A stretch of 64,000 nt of DNA from Pseudomonas spelaei (GCF_009724245.1 NZ_WNNK01000004.1:248001-312000), one strand, 5' to 3'; counted from the first letter of the stretch, positions 1 to 11,929 are shown. Translations and numbers: made by a program. Notes: generated by a model not told the origin, from the sequence alone.

Positions 1-336
1 TGGCAGGGCAGCAACGCCGATGGCGGCACGGGCTGGGTACGGCTGTTGGAAGTACTTGCCCATGATCTCGTTGACCTTGGCGAAGTGGCTAAGGTCGGTG
101 AGGAAGATGTTCAGCTTGACGATGTCCTTGAACGAACCGCCAGCGGCTTCGGCGACGGACTTCAGGTTTTCGAAGACCTGCACGGTTTGTGCTTCGAAGC
201 CTTCAACCAACTCCATGGTTTTTGGGTCCAGTGGAATCTGGCCGGACATGTAGACGGTATTGCCCGCCTTGATCGCCTGGGAGTAAGTACCGATTGCTGC
301 TGGTGCCTTGTCGCTGGTGATAACAGTCTTGGTCAT
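1..336 (-). CDS. ridA: RidA family reactive intermediate deaminase (3' end cut by window edge)
   Basis: RidA proteins hydrolyse reactive enamine/imine intermediates released by PLP enzymes and so protect other PLP enzymes. The visible 112 residues start [20 protein letters not shown] and contain the family segments [21 protein letters not shown] and QPYPAR, the last carrying the arginine that binds the substrate carboxylate. The end of the gene lies beyond base 1. It is downstream of spoT on the same strand, 24 bases from the spoT stop, as in other pseudomonads, so it is probably the last gene of the rpoZ-spoT transcript. A second RidA paralogue lies at 26077-26430. The family call is very secure; the exact substrate is not known. 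Confidence 0.93.
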   Translation of the reverse strand, partial: MTKTVITSDKAPAAIGTYSQAIKAGNTVYMSGQIPLDPKTMELVEGFEAQTVQVFENLKSVAEAAGGSFKDIVKLNIFLTDLSHFAKVNEIMGKYFQQPYPARAAIGVAALP

Positions 337-360
337 GAATGACTCCTTGTAATGGATGGG

Positions 361-2466
361 CTAGGCGCGCATGCGGGTGATACGGATGACCCCGGTCAAT
401 GCGCGCAGTTTCTTGATTACGCGGGCCAGGTGCACGCGGTCGTGCACGCTGACCACCAGCTGGACCACGCTGATGCGACCATCGCGTTCGTCCATGCTGA
501 TTTTCTCGATATTGCCGTCGGCCGCGTTGACGCTGCTGGCCAGCAGGGCGATCAGGCCGCGCTGGTGCTCCAGCTCAACCCGCAGCTCGACGTTGAATTC
601 GCCGGTGACATCCTTGGCCCAGGACAGCTGGATGCATTTTTCCGGGTTGTGGCGGATTTCGCTGATATTGCGGCAGTTGTCCAGGTGCACCACCATGCCT
701 TTGCCCGCAGACAGGTGGCCGACAATCGGGTCGCCAGGAATCGGTGTGCAGCACTTGGCGTAGCTGAGCACCAGGCCTTCGGTGCCGCGAATCGCCAGGG
801 GACCTTCCGGGCTTGGCAGTTGTTCGCCTTCGCCCAGCAGGCGGCGGGCGACGACATAGGCCATGCGGTTGCCCAGGCCGATGTCTTCCAGCAAGTCTTC
901 GATGGTTTCCTGGCGGTACTCGTGGAGCATCGCCTGCACGCGCTCGGCCGGGATCAAGTCCAGGGCGCTGTCGAAGCCGTTGAGTACTTTGTTCAGCAGG
1001 CGTTCGCCCAGGCTGATGGACTCGGAGCGGCGTTGCAGCTTCAGGGCATGACGAATGTGGGTGCGGGCCTTGCCGGTGACGACGAAGTTGAGCCAGGCCG
1101 GATTCGGGCGTGCGCCCGGTGCGCTGACGATCTCCACGGTGGAACCACTTTGCAGCGGTTCCGACAGTGGGGCCAAGCGGCGGTTGATCCGGCAGGCGAT
1201 GCAACTGTTGCCCACGTCGGTGTGCACGGCGTAGGCAAAGTCGACCGCCGTGGAGCCTTTGGGCAGCTCCATGATCCGACCTTTGGGCGTGAACACATAG
1301 ACCTCGTCCGGGAACAGGTCGATCTTCACGCTTTCAATAAATTCCAGGGAGTTGCCGGCACGCTGCTGCATTTCCAGCACGCCCTTGACCCACTGGCGGG
1401 CACGGGCATGAGTGCCTTTTGGCTGCTCGTCGCCGCTGGACTTGTACAGCCAATGGGCGGCGATGCCGTTGTTGGCCATCTCTTCCATTTCCCGGGTACG
1501 GATCTGGATCTCGATCGGGACCCCGTGCATACCGAACAGTGTGGTATGCAGCGACTGATAGCCGTTGGCCTTGGGAATGGCGATGTAATCCTTGAAACGT
1601 CCTGGCAGGGGTTTGTACAAATTATGTACAGCGCCCAGCACGCGGTAGCAGGTATCAACCTTGTCGACGATGATCCGGAACGCGTAGACGTCCATGATTT
1701 CGTTGAAGGCGCGGCGCTTACCGCGCATCTTTTTATAGATGCCGTAGATGTGTTTCTGCCGGCCGCTGACCTCGCCTTCGATCTCATCGATCGCCAGGCA
1801 ATGGCTCAGGGATTCTTCGATCTTGTTGACGATTTCCTTGCGATTGCCCCGGGCGCGCTTGACCGCCTGGTAGATGCGCGCGGAACGCATCGGGTGCATG
1901 GCCTTGAAGCCGAGGTCTTCGAATTCGATACGAATGGCATGCATGCCCAGCCGATTGGCAATGGGGGCATAGATTTCCAGGGTTTCCTTGGCGATGCGCC
2001 GGCGTTTTTCGCCGGACAGCACTTCCAGCGTGCGCATGTTGTGCAGCCGGTCGGCCAGCTTGACCAGAATCACCCGGATATCCCGGGCCATGGCCATGGC
2101 CATTTTCTGGAAGTTTTCCGCCTGGGCTTCGGCCTTGGTCTCGAAATTCATCTGGGTCAGTTTGCTGACCCCGTCGACCAGTTCGGCCACGGTTTCGCCA
2201 AATTGCGCACTGAGCGCTTCCTTGGCAATGCCGGTGTCTTCGATCACGTCATGCAGCATCGCGGCCATCAGGCTCTGATGGTCCATGTGCATGTCGGCAA
2301 GAATATTGGCCACGGCAAGAGGATGCGTGACATACGCCTCGCCACTGCGGCGGCGTTGGCCGTCGTGGGCTTGTTCGGCGTAGAAGTACGCTCGGCGGAC
2401 CAGGTTGACCTGGTCTGGGCCGAGGTAGGTCGATAAGCGATCGGCGAGGGCGTCTATGCTCGGCAA
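361..2466 (-). CDS. spoT: SpoT bifunctional (p)ppGpp synthetase/hydrolase
   Basis: Makes and, mainly, degrades the stringent-response alarmone (p)ppGpp. The 701 residues match the usual length. An HD hydrolase domain is at about residues 20-150, with the metal-binding HD pair at 72-73 in LHDVIEDTG. A synthetase domain follows at about 235-350 (MDVYAFRIIVD, PGRFKDYIAIPKANGYQSLH), then a TGS domain near 385-445 (VFTPKGRIMELPKGSTAVDF) and a C-terminal ACT domain. Both catalytic halves look intact. The gene lies 60 bases downstream of rpoZ, the conserved rpoZ-spoT arrangement, and is followed by ridA. The start MPSIDALADRL matches the family. Confidence 0.97.
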   Translation of the reverse strand: MPSIDALADRLSTYLGPDQVNLVRRAYFYAEQAHDGQRRRSGEAYVTHPLAVANILADMHMDHQSLMAAMLHDVIEDTGIAKEALSAQFGETVAELVDGVSKLTQMNFETKAEAQAENFQKMAMAMARDIRVILVKLADRLHNMRTLEVLSGEKRRRIAKETLEIYAPIANRLGMHAIRIEFEDLGFKAMHPMRSARIYQAVKRARGNRKEIVNKIEESLSHCLAIDEIEGEVSGRQKHIYGIYKKMRGKRRAFNEIMDVYAFRIIVDKVDTCYRVLGAVHNLYKPLPGRFKDYIAIPKANGYQSLHTTLFGMHGVPIEIQIRTREMEEMANNGIAAHWLYKSSGDEQPKGTHARARQWVKGVLEMQQRAGNSLEFIESVKIDLFPDEVYVFTPKGRIMELPKGSTAVDFAYAVHTDVGNSCIACRINRRLAPLSEPLQSGSTVEIVSAPGARPNPAWLNFVVTGKARTHIRHALKLQRRSESISLGERLLNKVLNGFDSALDLIPAERVQAMLHEYRQETIEDLLEDIGLGNRMAYVVARRLLGEGEQLPSPEGPLAIRGTEGLVLSYAKCCTPIPGDPIVGHLSAGKGMVVHLDNCRNISEIRHNPEKCIQLSWAKDVTGEFNVELRVELEHQRGLIALLASSVNAADGNIEKISMDERDGRISVVQLVVSVHDRVHLARVIKKLRALTGVIRITRMRA

Positions 2467-2526
2467 AGTATTAACTCCTGCCGTGGGCTGTGACCCCGCG
2501 CCGTGCTACGTCGACCAGGCATAGGC

Positions 2527-2790
2527 TTAGACGGCCTCGTTGGACTCGTCCTCGAACGCTGCAAACAGCGGTTCGTCTTCAACGATTTCGGCGTTGGCGA
2601 TGAACTCGTAGCTCATCAGGCCTTCAGCGATTTCACGCAGGGCTACAACGGTAGGCTTGTCGTTTTCCCACTGGACCAGGGGCTCTTTGCCGCCGGTAGC
2701 CAGTTGACGGGCACGCTTGGTAGAGAGCATGACCAGCTCAAAGCGGTTATCCACGTGTTCTAGGCAGTCTTCAACGGTTACGCGGGCCAT
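2527..2790 (-). CDS. rpoZ: DNA-directed RNA polymerase omega subunit
   Basis: Omega assists assembly of the RNA polymerase beta' subunit and forms part of a ppGpp binding site. The 87-residue protein starts [20 protein letters not shown] and has the hallmark RARQL helix followed by [13 protein letters not shown]. The C-terminal part is acidic, as usual. It leads directly into spoT on the same strand, a link between alarmone enzyme and target. The start codon has an AGGAATACC ribosome-binding region upstream. Confidence 0.97.
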   Translation of the reverse strand: MARVTVEDCLEHVDNRFELVMLSTKRARQLATGGKEPLVQWENDKPTVVALREIAEGLMSYEFIANAEIVEDEPLFAAFEDESNEAV

Positions 2791-2957
2791 GGTATTCCTC
2801 GGAGCGAATGCAATATGCGCGCTGCCCGGTTGGGCGAGCGGACTGAACAGTTTAAAAAATCACCAGCGTTTAGGGAAGCGCTGATTTTCAAGGGCCTGCC
2901 TCAACCGCGCTACAAGTGCCAATGTAAAGCCCTTGCAGCGGTTTTGGGAAGAGCCTG

Positions 2958-4452
<1,495 letters not shown>

Positions 4453-4651
4453 GGAGGTACCTCGCGATGCAGTCCCGCAAACAGGCGGGCTGATGGATAG
4501 ATTGAAGCCGACAGGCTGCGAAGGCGCAGGATTGTAGCGCAACGAGGCGTACGCCCCCAAACAGTGGGCGTGACAAAGGGTGGCAGGTTCGGTTCAGAGC
4601 GCTGCTTCGTAACTGGATTTTTTAGAAGTGCCCACGCGCGGCTGGCAGCTC

Positions 4652-4657
4652 TATAAT
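4652..4657 (+). promoter_or_regulatory. Candidate -10 box for rph
   Basis: A perfect TATAAT lies 38 bases before the rph start in the yicC-rph divergent spacer. No good -35 hexamer lies 16-18 bases upstream (TGCCCA is the best), so the promoter may be weak or activator-dependent. The call is from sequence only. Confidence 0.45.
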
Positions 4658-4694
4658 GCTCGGCAGTTTTTCGTCCTCAGTACAGGTGTTCCCT

Positions 4695-5417
4695 ATGAAA
4701 CGTCCAAGTGGTCGCGCTGCCGATCAGCTCCGCTCGATCCGCATCACCCGCAACTACACCAAACACGCCGAGGGGTCTGTACTGGTCGAGTTTGGCGATA
4801 CCAAGGTTATCTGCACCGTCAGCGTCGAAAATGGCGTGCCGCGTTTCCTCAAGGGTCAGGGCCAAGGTTGGTTGACCGCCGAATACGGCATGCTGCCCCG
4901 CGCCACCGGCGAGCGTAACCAGCGCGAAGCCAGCCGCGGCAAGCAAGGCGGCCGTACCCTGGAAATCCAGCGCCTGATCGGTCGTTCCCTGCGCGCAGCG
5001 CTGGACATGTCCAAGCTGGGTGACGTGACCCTGTACGTTGACTGCGACGTGATCCAGGCCGACGGCGGCACCCGTACCGCGTCCATCACCGGTGCCATGG
5101 TTGCTCTGGCCGATGCCTTGAAAGTCATCAAGAAGCGTGGTGGCCTGAAAGCCGGTGATCCACTCAAGCAGATGATCGCTGCTGTTTCGGTGGGTATGTA
5201 TCAGGGTGAGCCAGTGCTGGATCTGGACTATCTTGAAGACTCGGCCGCCGAGACCGACCTGAACGTGGTCATGACCAGTTCCGGTGGTTTCATCGAAGTC
5301 CAGGGCACTGCCGAAGGCGCGCCGTTCCAGCCGCACGAGCTGAACGCCATGCTGGCCTTGGCCCAGAAAGGCATGACCGAACTGTTCGAACTGCAGACCG
5401 CTGCACTGGCTGACTAA
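4695..5417 (+). CDS. rph: Ribonuclease PH
   Basis: A phosphorolytic 3'-5' exoribonuclease that trims tRNA 3' ends. The 240-residue protein has the RNase PH signature blocks: [11 protein letters not shown] at the start, [21 protein letters not shown] near 60-80 and the phosphate-binding region [19 protein letters not shown] near 115-135. Length is typical. The start is the ATG at 4695 ([10 protein letters not shown]); an upstream in-frame start at 4656 falls on the promoter and is not used. The frame is intact to the C terminus, unlike the frameshifted rph of E. coli K-12. The DUF4870 gene follows after 22 bases. Confidence 0.97.
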   Translation: MKRPSGRAADQLRSIRITRNYTKHAEGSVLVEFGDTKVICTVSVENGVPRFLKGQGQGWLTAEYGMLPRATGERNQREASRGKQGGRTLEIQRLIGRSLRAALDMSKLGDVTLYVDCDVIQADGGTRTASITGAMVALADALKVIKKRGGLKAGDPLKQMIAAVSVGMYQGEPVLDLDYLEDSAAETDLNVVMTSSGGFIEVQGTAEGAPFQPHELNAMLALAQKGMTELFELQTAALAD

Positions 5418-5439
5418 GCCGGCCTCAAGGAGAAGCGTC

Positions 5440-5808
5440 ATGAGTGACAGTCAACTTCCATTGCCAACGCCGAGCCAGGAAGTTCGCCAGTGGGCGATGC
5501 TCTGTCACTTCGCGGCGTTTCTGGGGATGTGGTTTCCGTTCGGCAACCTGCTGGGGCCGTTGATCCTGTGGCAGGTCAAGCGTGAGATGGACCCGTTCAT
5601 CGACGATCAGGGCAAGGAAGCGCTGAACTTCCAGATCACCGTGGCCATCGCATCGGCGATTTGCTACCTGCTGATGTTTGTATTGATTGGCTTTGCGCTG
5701 CTGGCGTTTGTGTTGATCGCAGCCTTGGTGCTGACCATTATCGGTGGGCTCAAGGCCAATCAGGGCATACCTTATCGGTACCCGTTTACCTGGCGGCTGG
5801 TCAAATAG
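5440..5808 (+). CDS. DUF4870 domain membrane protein
   Basis: A 122-residue integral membrane protein of unknown function. The N-terminal QEVRQWAMLCHFAAFLGMW and the central KREMDPFIDDQGKEALNFQ are the conserved DUF4870 features. Two or three hydrophobic helices are visible (residues about 20-50, 65-105). It ends with YPFTWRLVK. An AAGGAG ribosome-binding site lies 8 bases before the ATG. It follows rph closely and ends at a bidirectional terminator shared with crc. Orthologues hold the same place in other pseudomonads. Confidence 0.88.
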   Translation: MSDSQLPLPTPSQEVRQWAMLCHFAAFLGMWFPFGNLLGPLILWQVKREMDPFIDDQGKEALNFQITVAIASAICYLLMFVLIGFALLAFVLIAALVLTIIGGLKANQGIPYRYPFTWRLVK

Positions 5809-5826
5809 CTCCAGCAGGCACCCACA

Positions 5827-5855
5827 AAAAAGCCGACAGCGATGTCGGCTTTTTT
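5827..5855. terminator. Bidirectional intrinsic terminator between the DUF4870 gene and crc
   Basis: A perfect 8-bp stem AGCCGACA/TGTCGGCT with a GCGA loop (5831-5850) is flanked by an A-run on the left and a T-run on the right. It can therefore stop transcripts from both convergent genes. Confidence 0.9.
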
Positions 5856-5872
5856 GCATCCTGGAATCGACC

Positions 5873-6652
5873 TTAGATGGTCAAGGTCCAGTCGTAGTCC
5901 ACGATCAGTGGCGCGTGTTGCGAGAAGCGCGGCTGGCGCGGCAGGCGTGCACTGCGCACGAACCGGCGTAGGCCTGGGGTCAGCAACTGGTAGTCGAAAC
6001 GCCAACCCAGGTTGAGCATCTCAGCCTGTTCGTTGTCTGGCCACCAGCTGTACTGGTCGCCTTCGCGGCTGACTTCGCGCAGGGCATCTACATAGCCCAT
6101 GTTGCCGACAATCTCGTCCATCCAGGCGCGTTCTGGCGCCAGGAAGCCCGGGGATTGCTGGCTGTCGCGCCAGTTCTTGATATCCAGCTTCTGTTGCGCC
6201 ACGTACAGCGAGCCACAGTAAATGTACTCGCGACGTTTGCGTCGCTGTTTATCCAGATAACGGGCGAAATCGTCCATTAGCTTGAACTTCTGGTTCAAGT
6301 CTTCATCGCCGTTCTGCCCTGATGGAAGCAGCAAGGTCGCGATGCTGACCTTGTCGAAATCGGCTTGCAGGTAGCGCCCGTAGCGGTCGGCTGTCTCGAA
6401 GCCGAGGCCGCTGATGACCGCCTTGGGTTGCAACCGCGAATACAAAGCCACGCCACCTTGGGCAGGGACTTCGGCATCACAGGCATAAAGGAAGTAGCCA
6501 TCCAGTTGGAAGGCTGGGTCGTCCAGTTCAAAGGCGGAGGCGCGGGTGTCCTGCAGGCAGATGACGTCGGCATTCTGTGCTTGCAGCCAACTGAGCAAAC
6601 CACGCTCGACTGCCGCCTGAATACCATTGACGTTCACACTGATGATCCGCAT
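5873..6652 (-). CDS. crc: Catabolite repression control protein Crc
   Basis: Crc acts with Hfq to block translation of mRNAs for less favoured carbon sources; in pseudomonads this is the core of carbon catabolite repression. The 259-residue protein has an exonuclease III-like endonuclease/exonuclease/phosphatase fold (MRIISVNVNGIQAAVERG, VICLQDTRASAFEL, LGWRFDYQLLTPGL) but belongs to the Crc branch, which is known to lack nuclease activity. The whole protein reads like P. aeruginosa Crc, and the neighbour pyrE on the divergent strand is the classic crc context. The ATG at 6652 is used; the 12-codon extension to 6688 is not supported by the family. Confidence 0.97.
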   Translation of the reverse strand: MRIISVNVNGIQAAVERGLLSWLQAQNADVICLQDTRASAFELDDPAFQLDGYFLYACDAEVPAQGGVALYSRLQPKAVISGLGFETADRYGRYLQADFDKVSIATLLLPSGQNGDEDLNQKFKLMDDFARYLDKQRRKRREYIYCGSLYVAQQKLDIKNWRDSQQSPGFLAPERAWMDEIVGNMGYVDALREVSREGDQYSWWPDNEQAEMLNLGWRFDYQLLTPGLRRFVRSARLPRQPRFSQHAPLIVDYDWTLTI

Positions 6653-6673
6653 AAATGGCCCCAAAAATCGCGT

Positions 6674-6690
6674 GCGTGTATGATACACGC
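6674..6690. promoter_or_regulatory. Palindrome in the crc-pyrE divergent spacer
   Basis: A perfect 7-bp inverted repeat GCGTGTA-TGA-TACACGC lies 22 bases upstream of crc and 45 upstream of pyrE. It contains a -10-like TATGAT on the plus strand and TATCAT on the minus strand, so it may be an overlapping divergent promoter or an operator. No regulator can be named. Confidence 0.4.
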
Positions 6691-6734
6691 CGTCTACCTA
6701 ATTAGCTAAATCCGTGGTATCTGAGGCTTTTTTC

Positions 6735-7379
6735 ATGCAGGCGTATCAACGCGATTTCATTCGTTTTGCCATCGATCGCGGGGTTTTGCGCTTCGGTGAG
6801 TTCACTCTCAAGTCGGGGCGCACCAGCCCGTACTTCTTCAACGCCGGCCTGTTCAACTCGGGTTCTGCCTTGGCGCAACTGGGTCGTTTCTACGCAGCGG
6901 CCATCGTTGAAAGCGGTATTTCCTTCGACGTGCTGTTTGGCCCGGCCTACAAAGGTATTCCTTTGGCCGCCGCGACTGCCGTAGCGCTGGCTGAGCATCA
7001 TGGTCAGGATCTGCCATGGTGCTTCAACCGTAAGGAAGCCAAGGCCCATGGCGAAGGCGGTAGCCTGGTGGGTGCCCCGCTCAAGGGCAATGTGCTGATC
7101 ATCGACGACGTGATCACCGCCGGTACGGCGATTCGCGAGGTGATGCAGATCATCGCCTCCCAGGACGGCGCCAAGGCTGCCGGCGTGCTCATCGCGTTGA
7201 ACCGCCAGGAGCGCGGCAACGGTGAGTTGTCGGCAATCCAGGAAGTGGAGCGTGACTTCGGGATTCCGGTGGTGAGCATCGTGTCGCTGAACCAGGTGTT
7301 GCAGTTCCTGGAAGATGATCCGCAGCTCAAGCAGCATTTGCCAGCTGTTCGTGCATATCGCGAGCAATTCGGCGTCTAG
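6735..7379 (+). CDS. pyrE: Orotate phosphoribosyltransferase
   Basis: Converts orotate and PRPP to orotidine 5'-monophosphate in pyrimidine synthesis. The 214-residue protein starts [21 protein letters not shown] and contains [16 protein letters not shown] and the PRPP-binding motif [13 protein letters not shown] near residue 120. The frame opens earlier at 6714, but the ATG at 6735 matches the family. It is divergent from crc. A REPIN and a terminator follow. Confidence 0.97.
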   Translation: MQAYQRDFIRFAIDRGVLRFGEFTLKSGRTSPYFFNAGLFNSGSALAQLGRFYAAAIVESGISFDVLFGPAYKGIPLAAATAVALAEHHGQDLPWCFNRKEAKAHGEGGSLVGAPLKGNVLIIDDVITAGTAIREVMQIIASQDGAKAAGVLIALNRQERGNGELSAIQEVERDFGIPVVSIVSLNQVLQFLEDDPQLKQHLPAVRAYREQFGV

Positions 7380-7386
7380 AAAACTC

Positions 7387-7478
7387 ATGTGGGAGCGGGC
7401 TTGCCCGCGATAGCGGTGGGTCAGGCGACATATTTGTTGGATGTGCTGCCGTCATCGCAGGCAAGCCAGCTCCCACAT
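7387..7478. repeat. REPIN: two inverted REP sequences
   Basis: Two imperfect palindromic REP units face each other. The left unit is TGTGGGAGCGGGCTTGCCCG; the right is the inverted GCAAGCCAGCTCCCACA. The two arms differ in the core (GGGCTTGCCCGCG against TGGCTTGCCTGCG), so this REPIN mixes two sub-types. It sits between pyrE and the argB terminator. Confidence 0.9.
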
Positions 7479-7495
7479 TTGGATCGTGTGCAAAC

Positions 7496-7538
7496 AAAAG
7501 GCCCCGCTCAATCTGATTGAGCGGGGCCTTTTGTTTTT
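7496..7538. terminator. Strong bidirectional terminator between pyrE and argB
   Basis: A long perfect stem AAAAGGCCCCGCTCAAT / ATTGAGCGGGGCCTTTT with a CTG loop and flanking A- and T-runs. It serves both pyrE (plus) and argB (minus). Confidence 0.92.
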
Positions 7539-7545
7539 CAGCGCT

Positions 7546-8451
<906 letters not shown>

Positions 8452-8472
8452 TCAGGGCTCCGGTGCAAAAAA

Positions 8473-9870
8473 TCAGAACGGTAATTGGAGATCAGGGGCA
8501 ACACGTTTCAACTGGGCGTGGAACACGTCCTTGATGCGCTGCAACTCAGCCTCGGTATCCGCCTCGAAACGCAGTACCAGCACCGGTGTGGTGTTGGACG
8601 CGCGAACCAGGCCCCAGCCTTTGGCGTAATCGACTCGCACACCATCAATGGTGGTCAGGTTGGCGCCTTCGCCCCATTGCGCATCGTGCAGGGCGTCAAT
8701 GATGCTGAATTTGCTCTCCTCGGTCACATGGATATTGATCTCTGGCGTAGAAATATCATCCGGGAAGGTGGCAAACAGGTCTTCGGCGGTGGATTTTTCC
8801 TTGCTGAGGATCTCCAGCAGGCGGGCGGCGCTGTAAATGCCGTCGTCAAAACCGTACCAGCGCTCCTTGAAGAACACGTGACCGCTCATTTCGCCGGCCA
8901 ACAGGGCACCGGTTTCCTTCATTTTCTTTTTGATCAACGAATGACCGGTCTTCCACATTAGCGGACGACCGCCGTATTCCTTGATCAGCGGTGTCAGGCG
9001 ACGGGTGCATTTGACGTCGAAGATGATCTCGGCGCCAGGGTTGCGGGCGACTACGTCACGGGCGAACAGCATCAGCAGGCGGTCCGGAAACACGATATTG
9101 CCGGTATTGGTCACCACGCCGACACGGTCGCCGTCGCCGTCGAAGGCCAGGCCGAGATCGGCGCCGACTTCCTCGACCTTGGCGATCAGGTCTACCAGGT
9201 TCTCGGGCTTGCCCGGGTCCGGGTGGTGGTTCGGGAAGTGGCCGTCGACGTCGCAGAACAGTGGGATCACTTCACAGTTCAAGGCTTCGAGCAGCTGCGG
9301 GGCGATCACCCCGGCCGCGCCGTTGCCGCAGTCCACCACCACTTTCAGGCGGCGGGCGAGTTTGATGTCGCTGGTAATCTTGTCTGAGTAGCGCTGAAGA
9401 ATGTCGACTTTGGTAACGGTGCCTGCGCCGCTGGTCAGGTCGTTGGTCTTCAGGCGAGTGTGCAAGGCCTGGATCTGTTCGTTGGCCAGGGTGTCGCCAG
9501 CGATGACGATCTTGAAACCGTTGTAGTCCGACGGGTTGTGGCTGCCGGTGAGCATCACGCCCGACTTGCCGGCCAGTACATTGGCGGCGTAGTACAGGGC
9601 AGGCGTTGGCACCAGGCCGACGTCGCTGACGTGGCAGCCACTGTCTGCCAGGCCCTGGATCAGTCGCTCAACCAGCTCGGGGCCCGACAAGCGGCCATCG
9701 CGGCCAACGGAAACATTGGGCTCGCCCTGGGCCAGGCTCTGGGAGCCAATGGCGCGGCCGATCCAGTAGGCGGTTTCGGCAGTCAGGGTCTTGGGGACGA
9801 CACCACGGATGTCATAGGCGCGGAAAATGCTGTCGGGAAATGTCGGTGCGACTTTGGCTGCGTTGCTCAT
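8473..9870 (-). CDS. algC: Phosphomannomutase/phosphoglucomutase AlgC
   Basis: Interconverts mannose- and glucose-6-phosphate with their 1-phosphates, feeding alginate, LPS and rhamnose sugars. The 465-residue protein has the four domains of the family. The phosphoserine loop is LTGSHNPSDYNG with the serine at about 110, the metal loop is FDGDGDRVG near 240, the sugar-binding loop is GEMSGHVFF near 328, and the C-terminal phosphate-binding loop is VRASNTTPVLVLRFE. All key residues are present. It is followed by argB. Its leader holds an inverted repeat (9957-10004). Confidence 0.97.
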   Translation of the reverse strand: MSNAAKVAPTFPDSIFRAYDIRGVVPKTLTAETAYWIGRAIGSQSLAQGEPNVSVGRDGRLSGPELVERLIQGLADSGCHVSDVGLVPTPALYYAANVLAGKSGVMLTGSHNPSDYNGFKIVIAGDTLANEQIQALHTRLKTNDLTSGAGTVTKVDILQRYSDKITSDIKLARRLKVVVDCGNGAAGVIAPQLLEALNCEVIPLFCDVDGHFPNHHPDPGKPENLVDLIAKVEEVGADLGLAFDGDGDRVGVVTNTGNIVFPDRLLMLFARDVVARNPGAEIIFDVKCTRRLTPLIKEYGGRPLMWKTGHSLIKKKMKETGALLAGEMSGHVFFKERWYGFDDGIYSAARLLEILSKEKSTAEDLFATFPDDISTPEINIHVTEESKFSIIDALHDAQWGEGANLTTIDGVRVDYAKGWGLVRASNTTPVLVLRFEADTEAELQRIKDVFHAQLKRVAPDLQLPF

Positions 9871-9956
9871 GGCGGGGGAAACTCCATTGATAAGGGGCAG
9901 GGCTGGCCTTAGTGGTGACCGGCAGGCTCAAACTGAAGGGTAAGACGGCGTTTCTG

Positions 9957-10004
9957 GCATAGAGTTCGTGGTGCAAAAGTGCCATCGGCGCCTGAACTCT
10001 ATGC
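9957..10004. promoter_or_regulatory. 11-bp inverted repeat in the dut-algC spacer
   Basis: GCATAGAGTTC (9957-9967) is repeated exactly inverted as GAACTCTATGC (9994-10004) with a 26-base loop. It lies 87 bases upstream of algC. No T-run follows it on either strand, so it is not a standard terminator. It could be a leader structure or an operator. Confidence 0.4.
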
Positions 10005-10129
10005 TGTCTTCCGCTTAATACCTTGATTTCGCTGGAGAAATTTTCCTGATCGGTTCCGCGTATTCTTCCTCCTGAAACGCCATGCGGTGGCGTCAGGCCG
10101 GACAAGGCACCCAGCCTGATTCAGCTTAG

Positions 10130-10585
10130 TCAGTGGCTGCCGGAATGTCCGAAACCGCCAGCACCGCGCTGGGTTTCGTCGAACTCTTCGACCAGTTCGA
10201 AGTGCGCCTGCACTACGGGTACCAGCACCAACTGAGCAATGCGCTCGCCGACGGCGATGTTGAACGCGGTCTGGCCACGGTTCCAGCAGGAGACCATCAG
10301 CTCGCCTTGGTAGTCGGAGTCGATCAGGCCAACGAGGTTGCCCAGGACGATGCCGTGTTTATGACCCAGGCCGGAGCGTGGCAGGATCAGCGCGGCGAGG
10401 CCTGGATCACCGATGTAGATCGACAGGCCGGTAGGGATCAGCAAGGTCTGGCCGGGCTCCAGAACGGTGTCCTGCTTGAGCATGGCGCGCAGGTCGAGGC
10501 CGGCGGAGCCTGTCGTGGCGTAGGCCGGCAGCGGGAATTCGTTGCCGATGCGAGGGTCGAGGATCTTGGCTTGCAAAGCGTGCAT
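10130..10585 (-). CDS. dut: Deoxyuridine 5'-triphosphate nucleotidohydrolase (dUTPase)
   Basis: Hydrolyses dUTP to dUMP, keeping uracil out of DNA and supplying thymidylate synthesis. The 151-residue protein has the trimeric dUTPase motifs: [39 protein letters not shown], and the flexible C-terminal [10 protein letters not shown] that closes the active site. It lies 5 bases downstream of coaBC on the same strand, the widespread coaBC-dut pair. Confidence 0.97.
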   Translation of the reverse strand: MHALQAKILDPRIGNEFPLPAYATTGSAGLDLRAMLKQDTVLEPGQTLLIPTGLSIYIGDPGLAALILPRSGLGHKHGIVLGNLVGLIDSDYQGELMVSCWNRGQTAFNIAVGERIAQLVLVPVVQAHFELVEEFDETQRGAGGFGHSGSH

Positions 10586-10590
10586 GGAAA

Positions 10591-11799
10591 TTAAACCTGG
10601 TTCAGCCGTTGGGCGATAAAAGAGATCAGTTGGCGGGCAATCTTGCCCTTGCTGGTCTGGGCGAAAAGGGTGGCGTGCAGGTCGCGGTCGATCACGCTGC
10701 AGGCGTTTTCCTCGCTGTTGAAGCCGATGCTCGGGTTGGCGACATCATTGGCAACGATCAAGTCGAGGTTTTTGTCTTTCAATTTGCGCGCGGCGTAGTC
10801 CAGCAGGTGCTCGGTTTCTGCGGCGAAGCCGACGCTGAACGGACGATCCGGTCGCGTGGCAATCGTCGCCAGAATGTCCGGGTTGCGGACCATTTGCAGG
10901 AGCAGGCCGTCGCCGCTTGTAGGGTCTTTCTTGAGCTTCTGTGGTGCAACGACTTCCGGGCGGTAGTCCGCTACCGCTGCCGAGGCGATAAACAGGTCGC
11001 AGGGAATCGCCGCTTCGCAGGCCGCGAGCATGTCGCGGGCGCTGACTACGTCGATGCGGGTGACTCGATCCGGTGTCGGCAGGTGCACCGGGCCGGTGAT
11101 CAGGGTTACACGGGCGCCTGCCTCCACCGCTGCTTCGGCCAGGGCAAAGCCCATTTTTCCTGAGCTATGGTTGGTGATGTAGCGCACCGGGTCGATATTT
11201 TCCTGGGTCGGGCCGGCGGTGATCAATACGTGCTTGCCGGTCAGGGCCAGGTGCTGGAAGCACTCGGCGGCACACAGTGCGAGGTCGGTAGCTTCGAGCA
11301 TGCGGCCCATGCCCACATCGCCACAGGCTTGGCTGCCGGAGGCCGGGCCGAAGACCTTGAGGCCACGGCTTTGCAGCAGTTGAGTGTTGGCTTGGGTGGC
11401 CGGATCGCGCCACATGGCCTGGTTCATGGCCGGGGCAATGGCGACGGTGGCGTCAGTGGCCAGCACGAGGGTGGTCAGCAGGTCGTCGGCAATGCCCTGT
11501 GCCAGGCGGGCGATCAGGTCGGCGGTGGCCGGGGCGATGAGGACGAGGTCGGCCCATTTGGCCAGTTCGATATGGCCCATGGCAGCTTCGGCCGCCGGGT
11601 CCAGCAGGTCCAGGTGAACCGGGTGGCCGGACAGCGCTTGCATGGTCAGCGGGGTAATGAACTCGCTGCCGCCACGGGTCATGACCACGCGCACTTCCGC
11701 GCCTTGGTCCAGGAGCCGGCGAACCAGCTCTGCGCTCTTGTAGGCGGCAATACCGCCGCCGACGCCGAGAACGATGCGTTTCCGATACAGACGCTGCAT
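10591..11799 (-). CDS. coaBC: Bifunctional phosphopantothenoylcysteine decarboxylase/synthetase
   Basis: Performs two steps of coenzyme A synthesis. The 402-residue protein has an N-terminal flavin-dependent decarboxylase ([27 protein letters not shown] with the conserved PxMNxxMW) and a C-terminal CTP-dependent ligase ([38 protein letters not shown]). The open frame extends to 12120, but the family start is [13 protein letters not shown] at 11799; the extra 107 codons overlap divergent radC. Neighbour dut follows. Confidence 0.96.
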   Translation of the reverse strand: MQRLYRKRIVLGVGGGIAAYKSAELVRRLLDQGAEVRVVMTRGGSEFITPLTMQALSGHPVHLDLLDPAAEAAMGHIELAKWADLVLIAPATADLIARLAQGIADDLLTTLVLATDATVAIAPAMNQAMWRDPATQANTQLLQSRGLKVFGPASGSQACGDVGMGRMLEATDLALCAAECFQHLALTGKHVLITAGPTQENIDPVRYITNHSSGKMGFALAEAAVEAGARVTLITGPVHLPTPDRVTRIDVVSARDMLAACEAAIPCDLFIASAAVADYRPEVVAPQKLKKDPTSGDGLLLQMVRNPDILATIATRPDRPFSVGFAAETEHLLDYAARKLKDKNLDLIVANDVANPSIGFNSEENACSVIDRDLHATLFAQTSKGKIARQLISFIAQRLNQV

Positions 11800-11929
11800 T
11801 GGCTTGCCTTTCCAGTTCAGTGATGGCGTTGCGATGCCCCCTCCCCAGGTGAAATCGCACGCAAAAAGATGGCCTAAGATAACACAGCGTCCGCGCCGCA
11901 ACAGCGGTGCGCGTGCACACGGAGGTGCT

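Noticed and set aside
352..2436. 694-codon open frame antisense to spoT
   Set aside because: It mirrors spoT codon for codon on the other strand; the composition (rich in H, Q, D, A, V) is the usual artefact opposite high-GC genes, and spoT is unmistakable.
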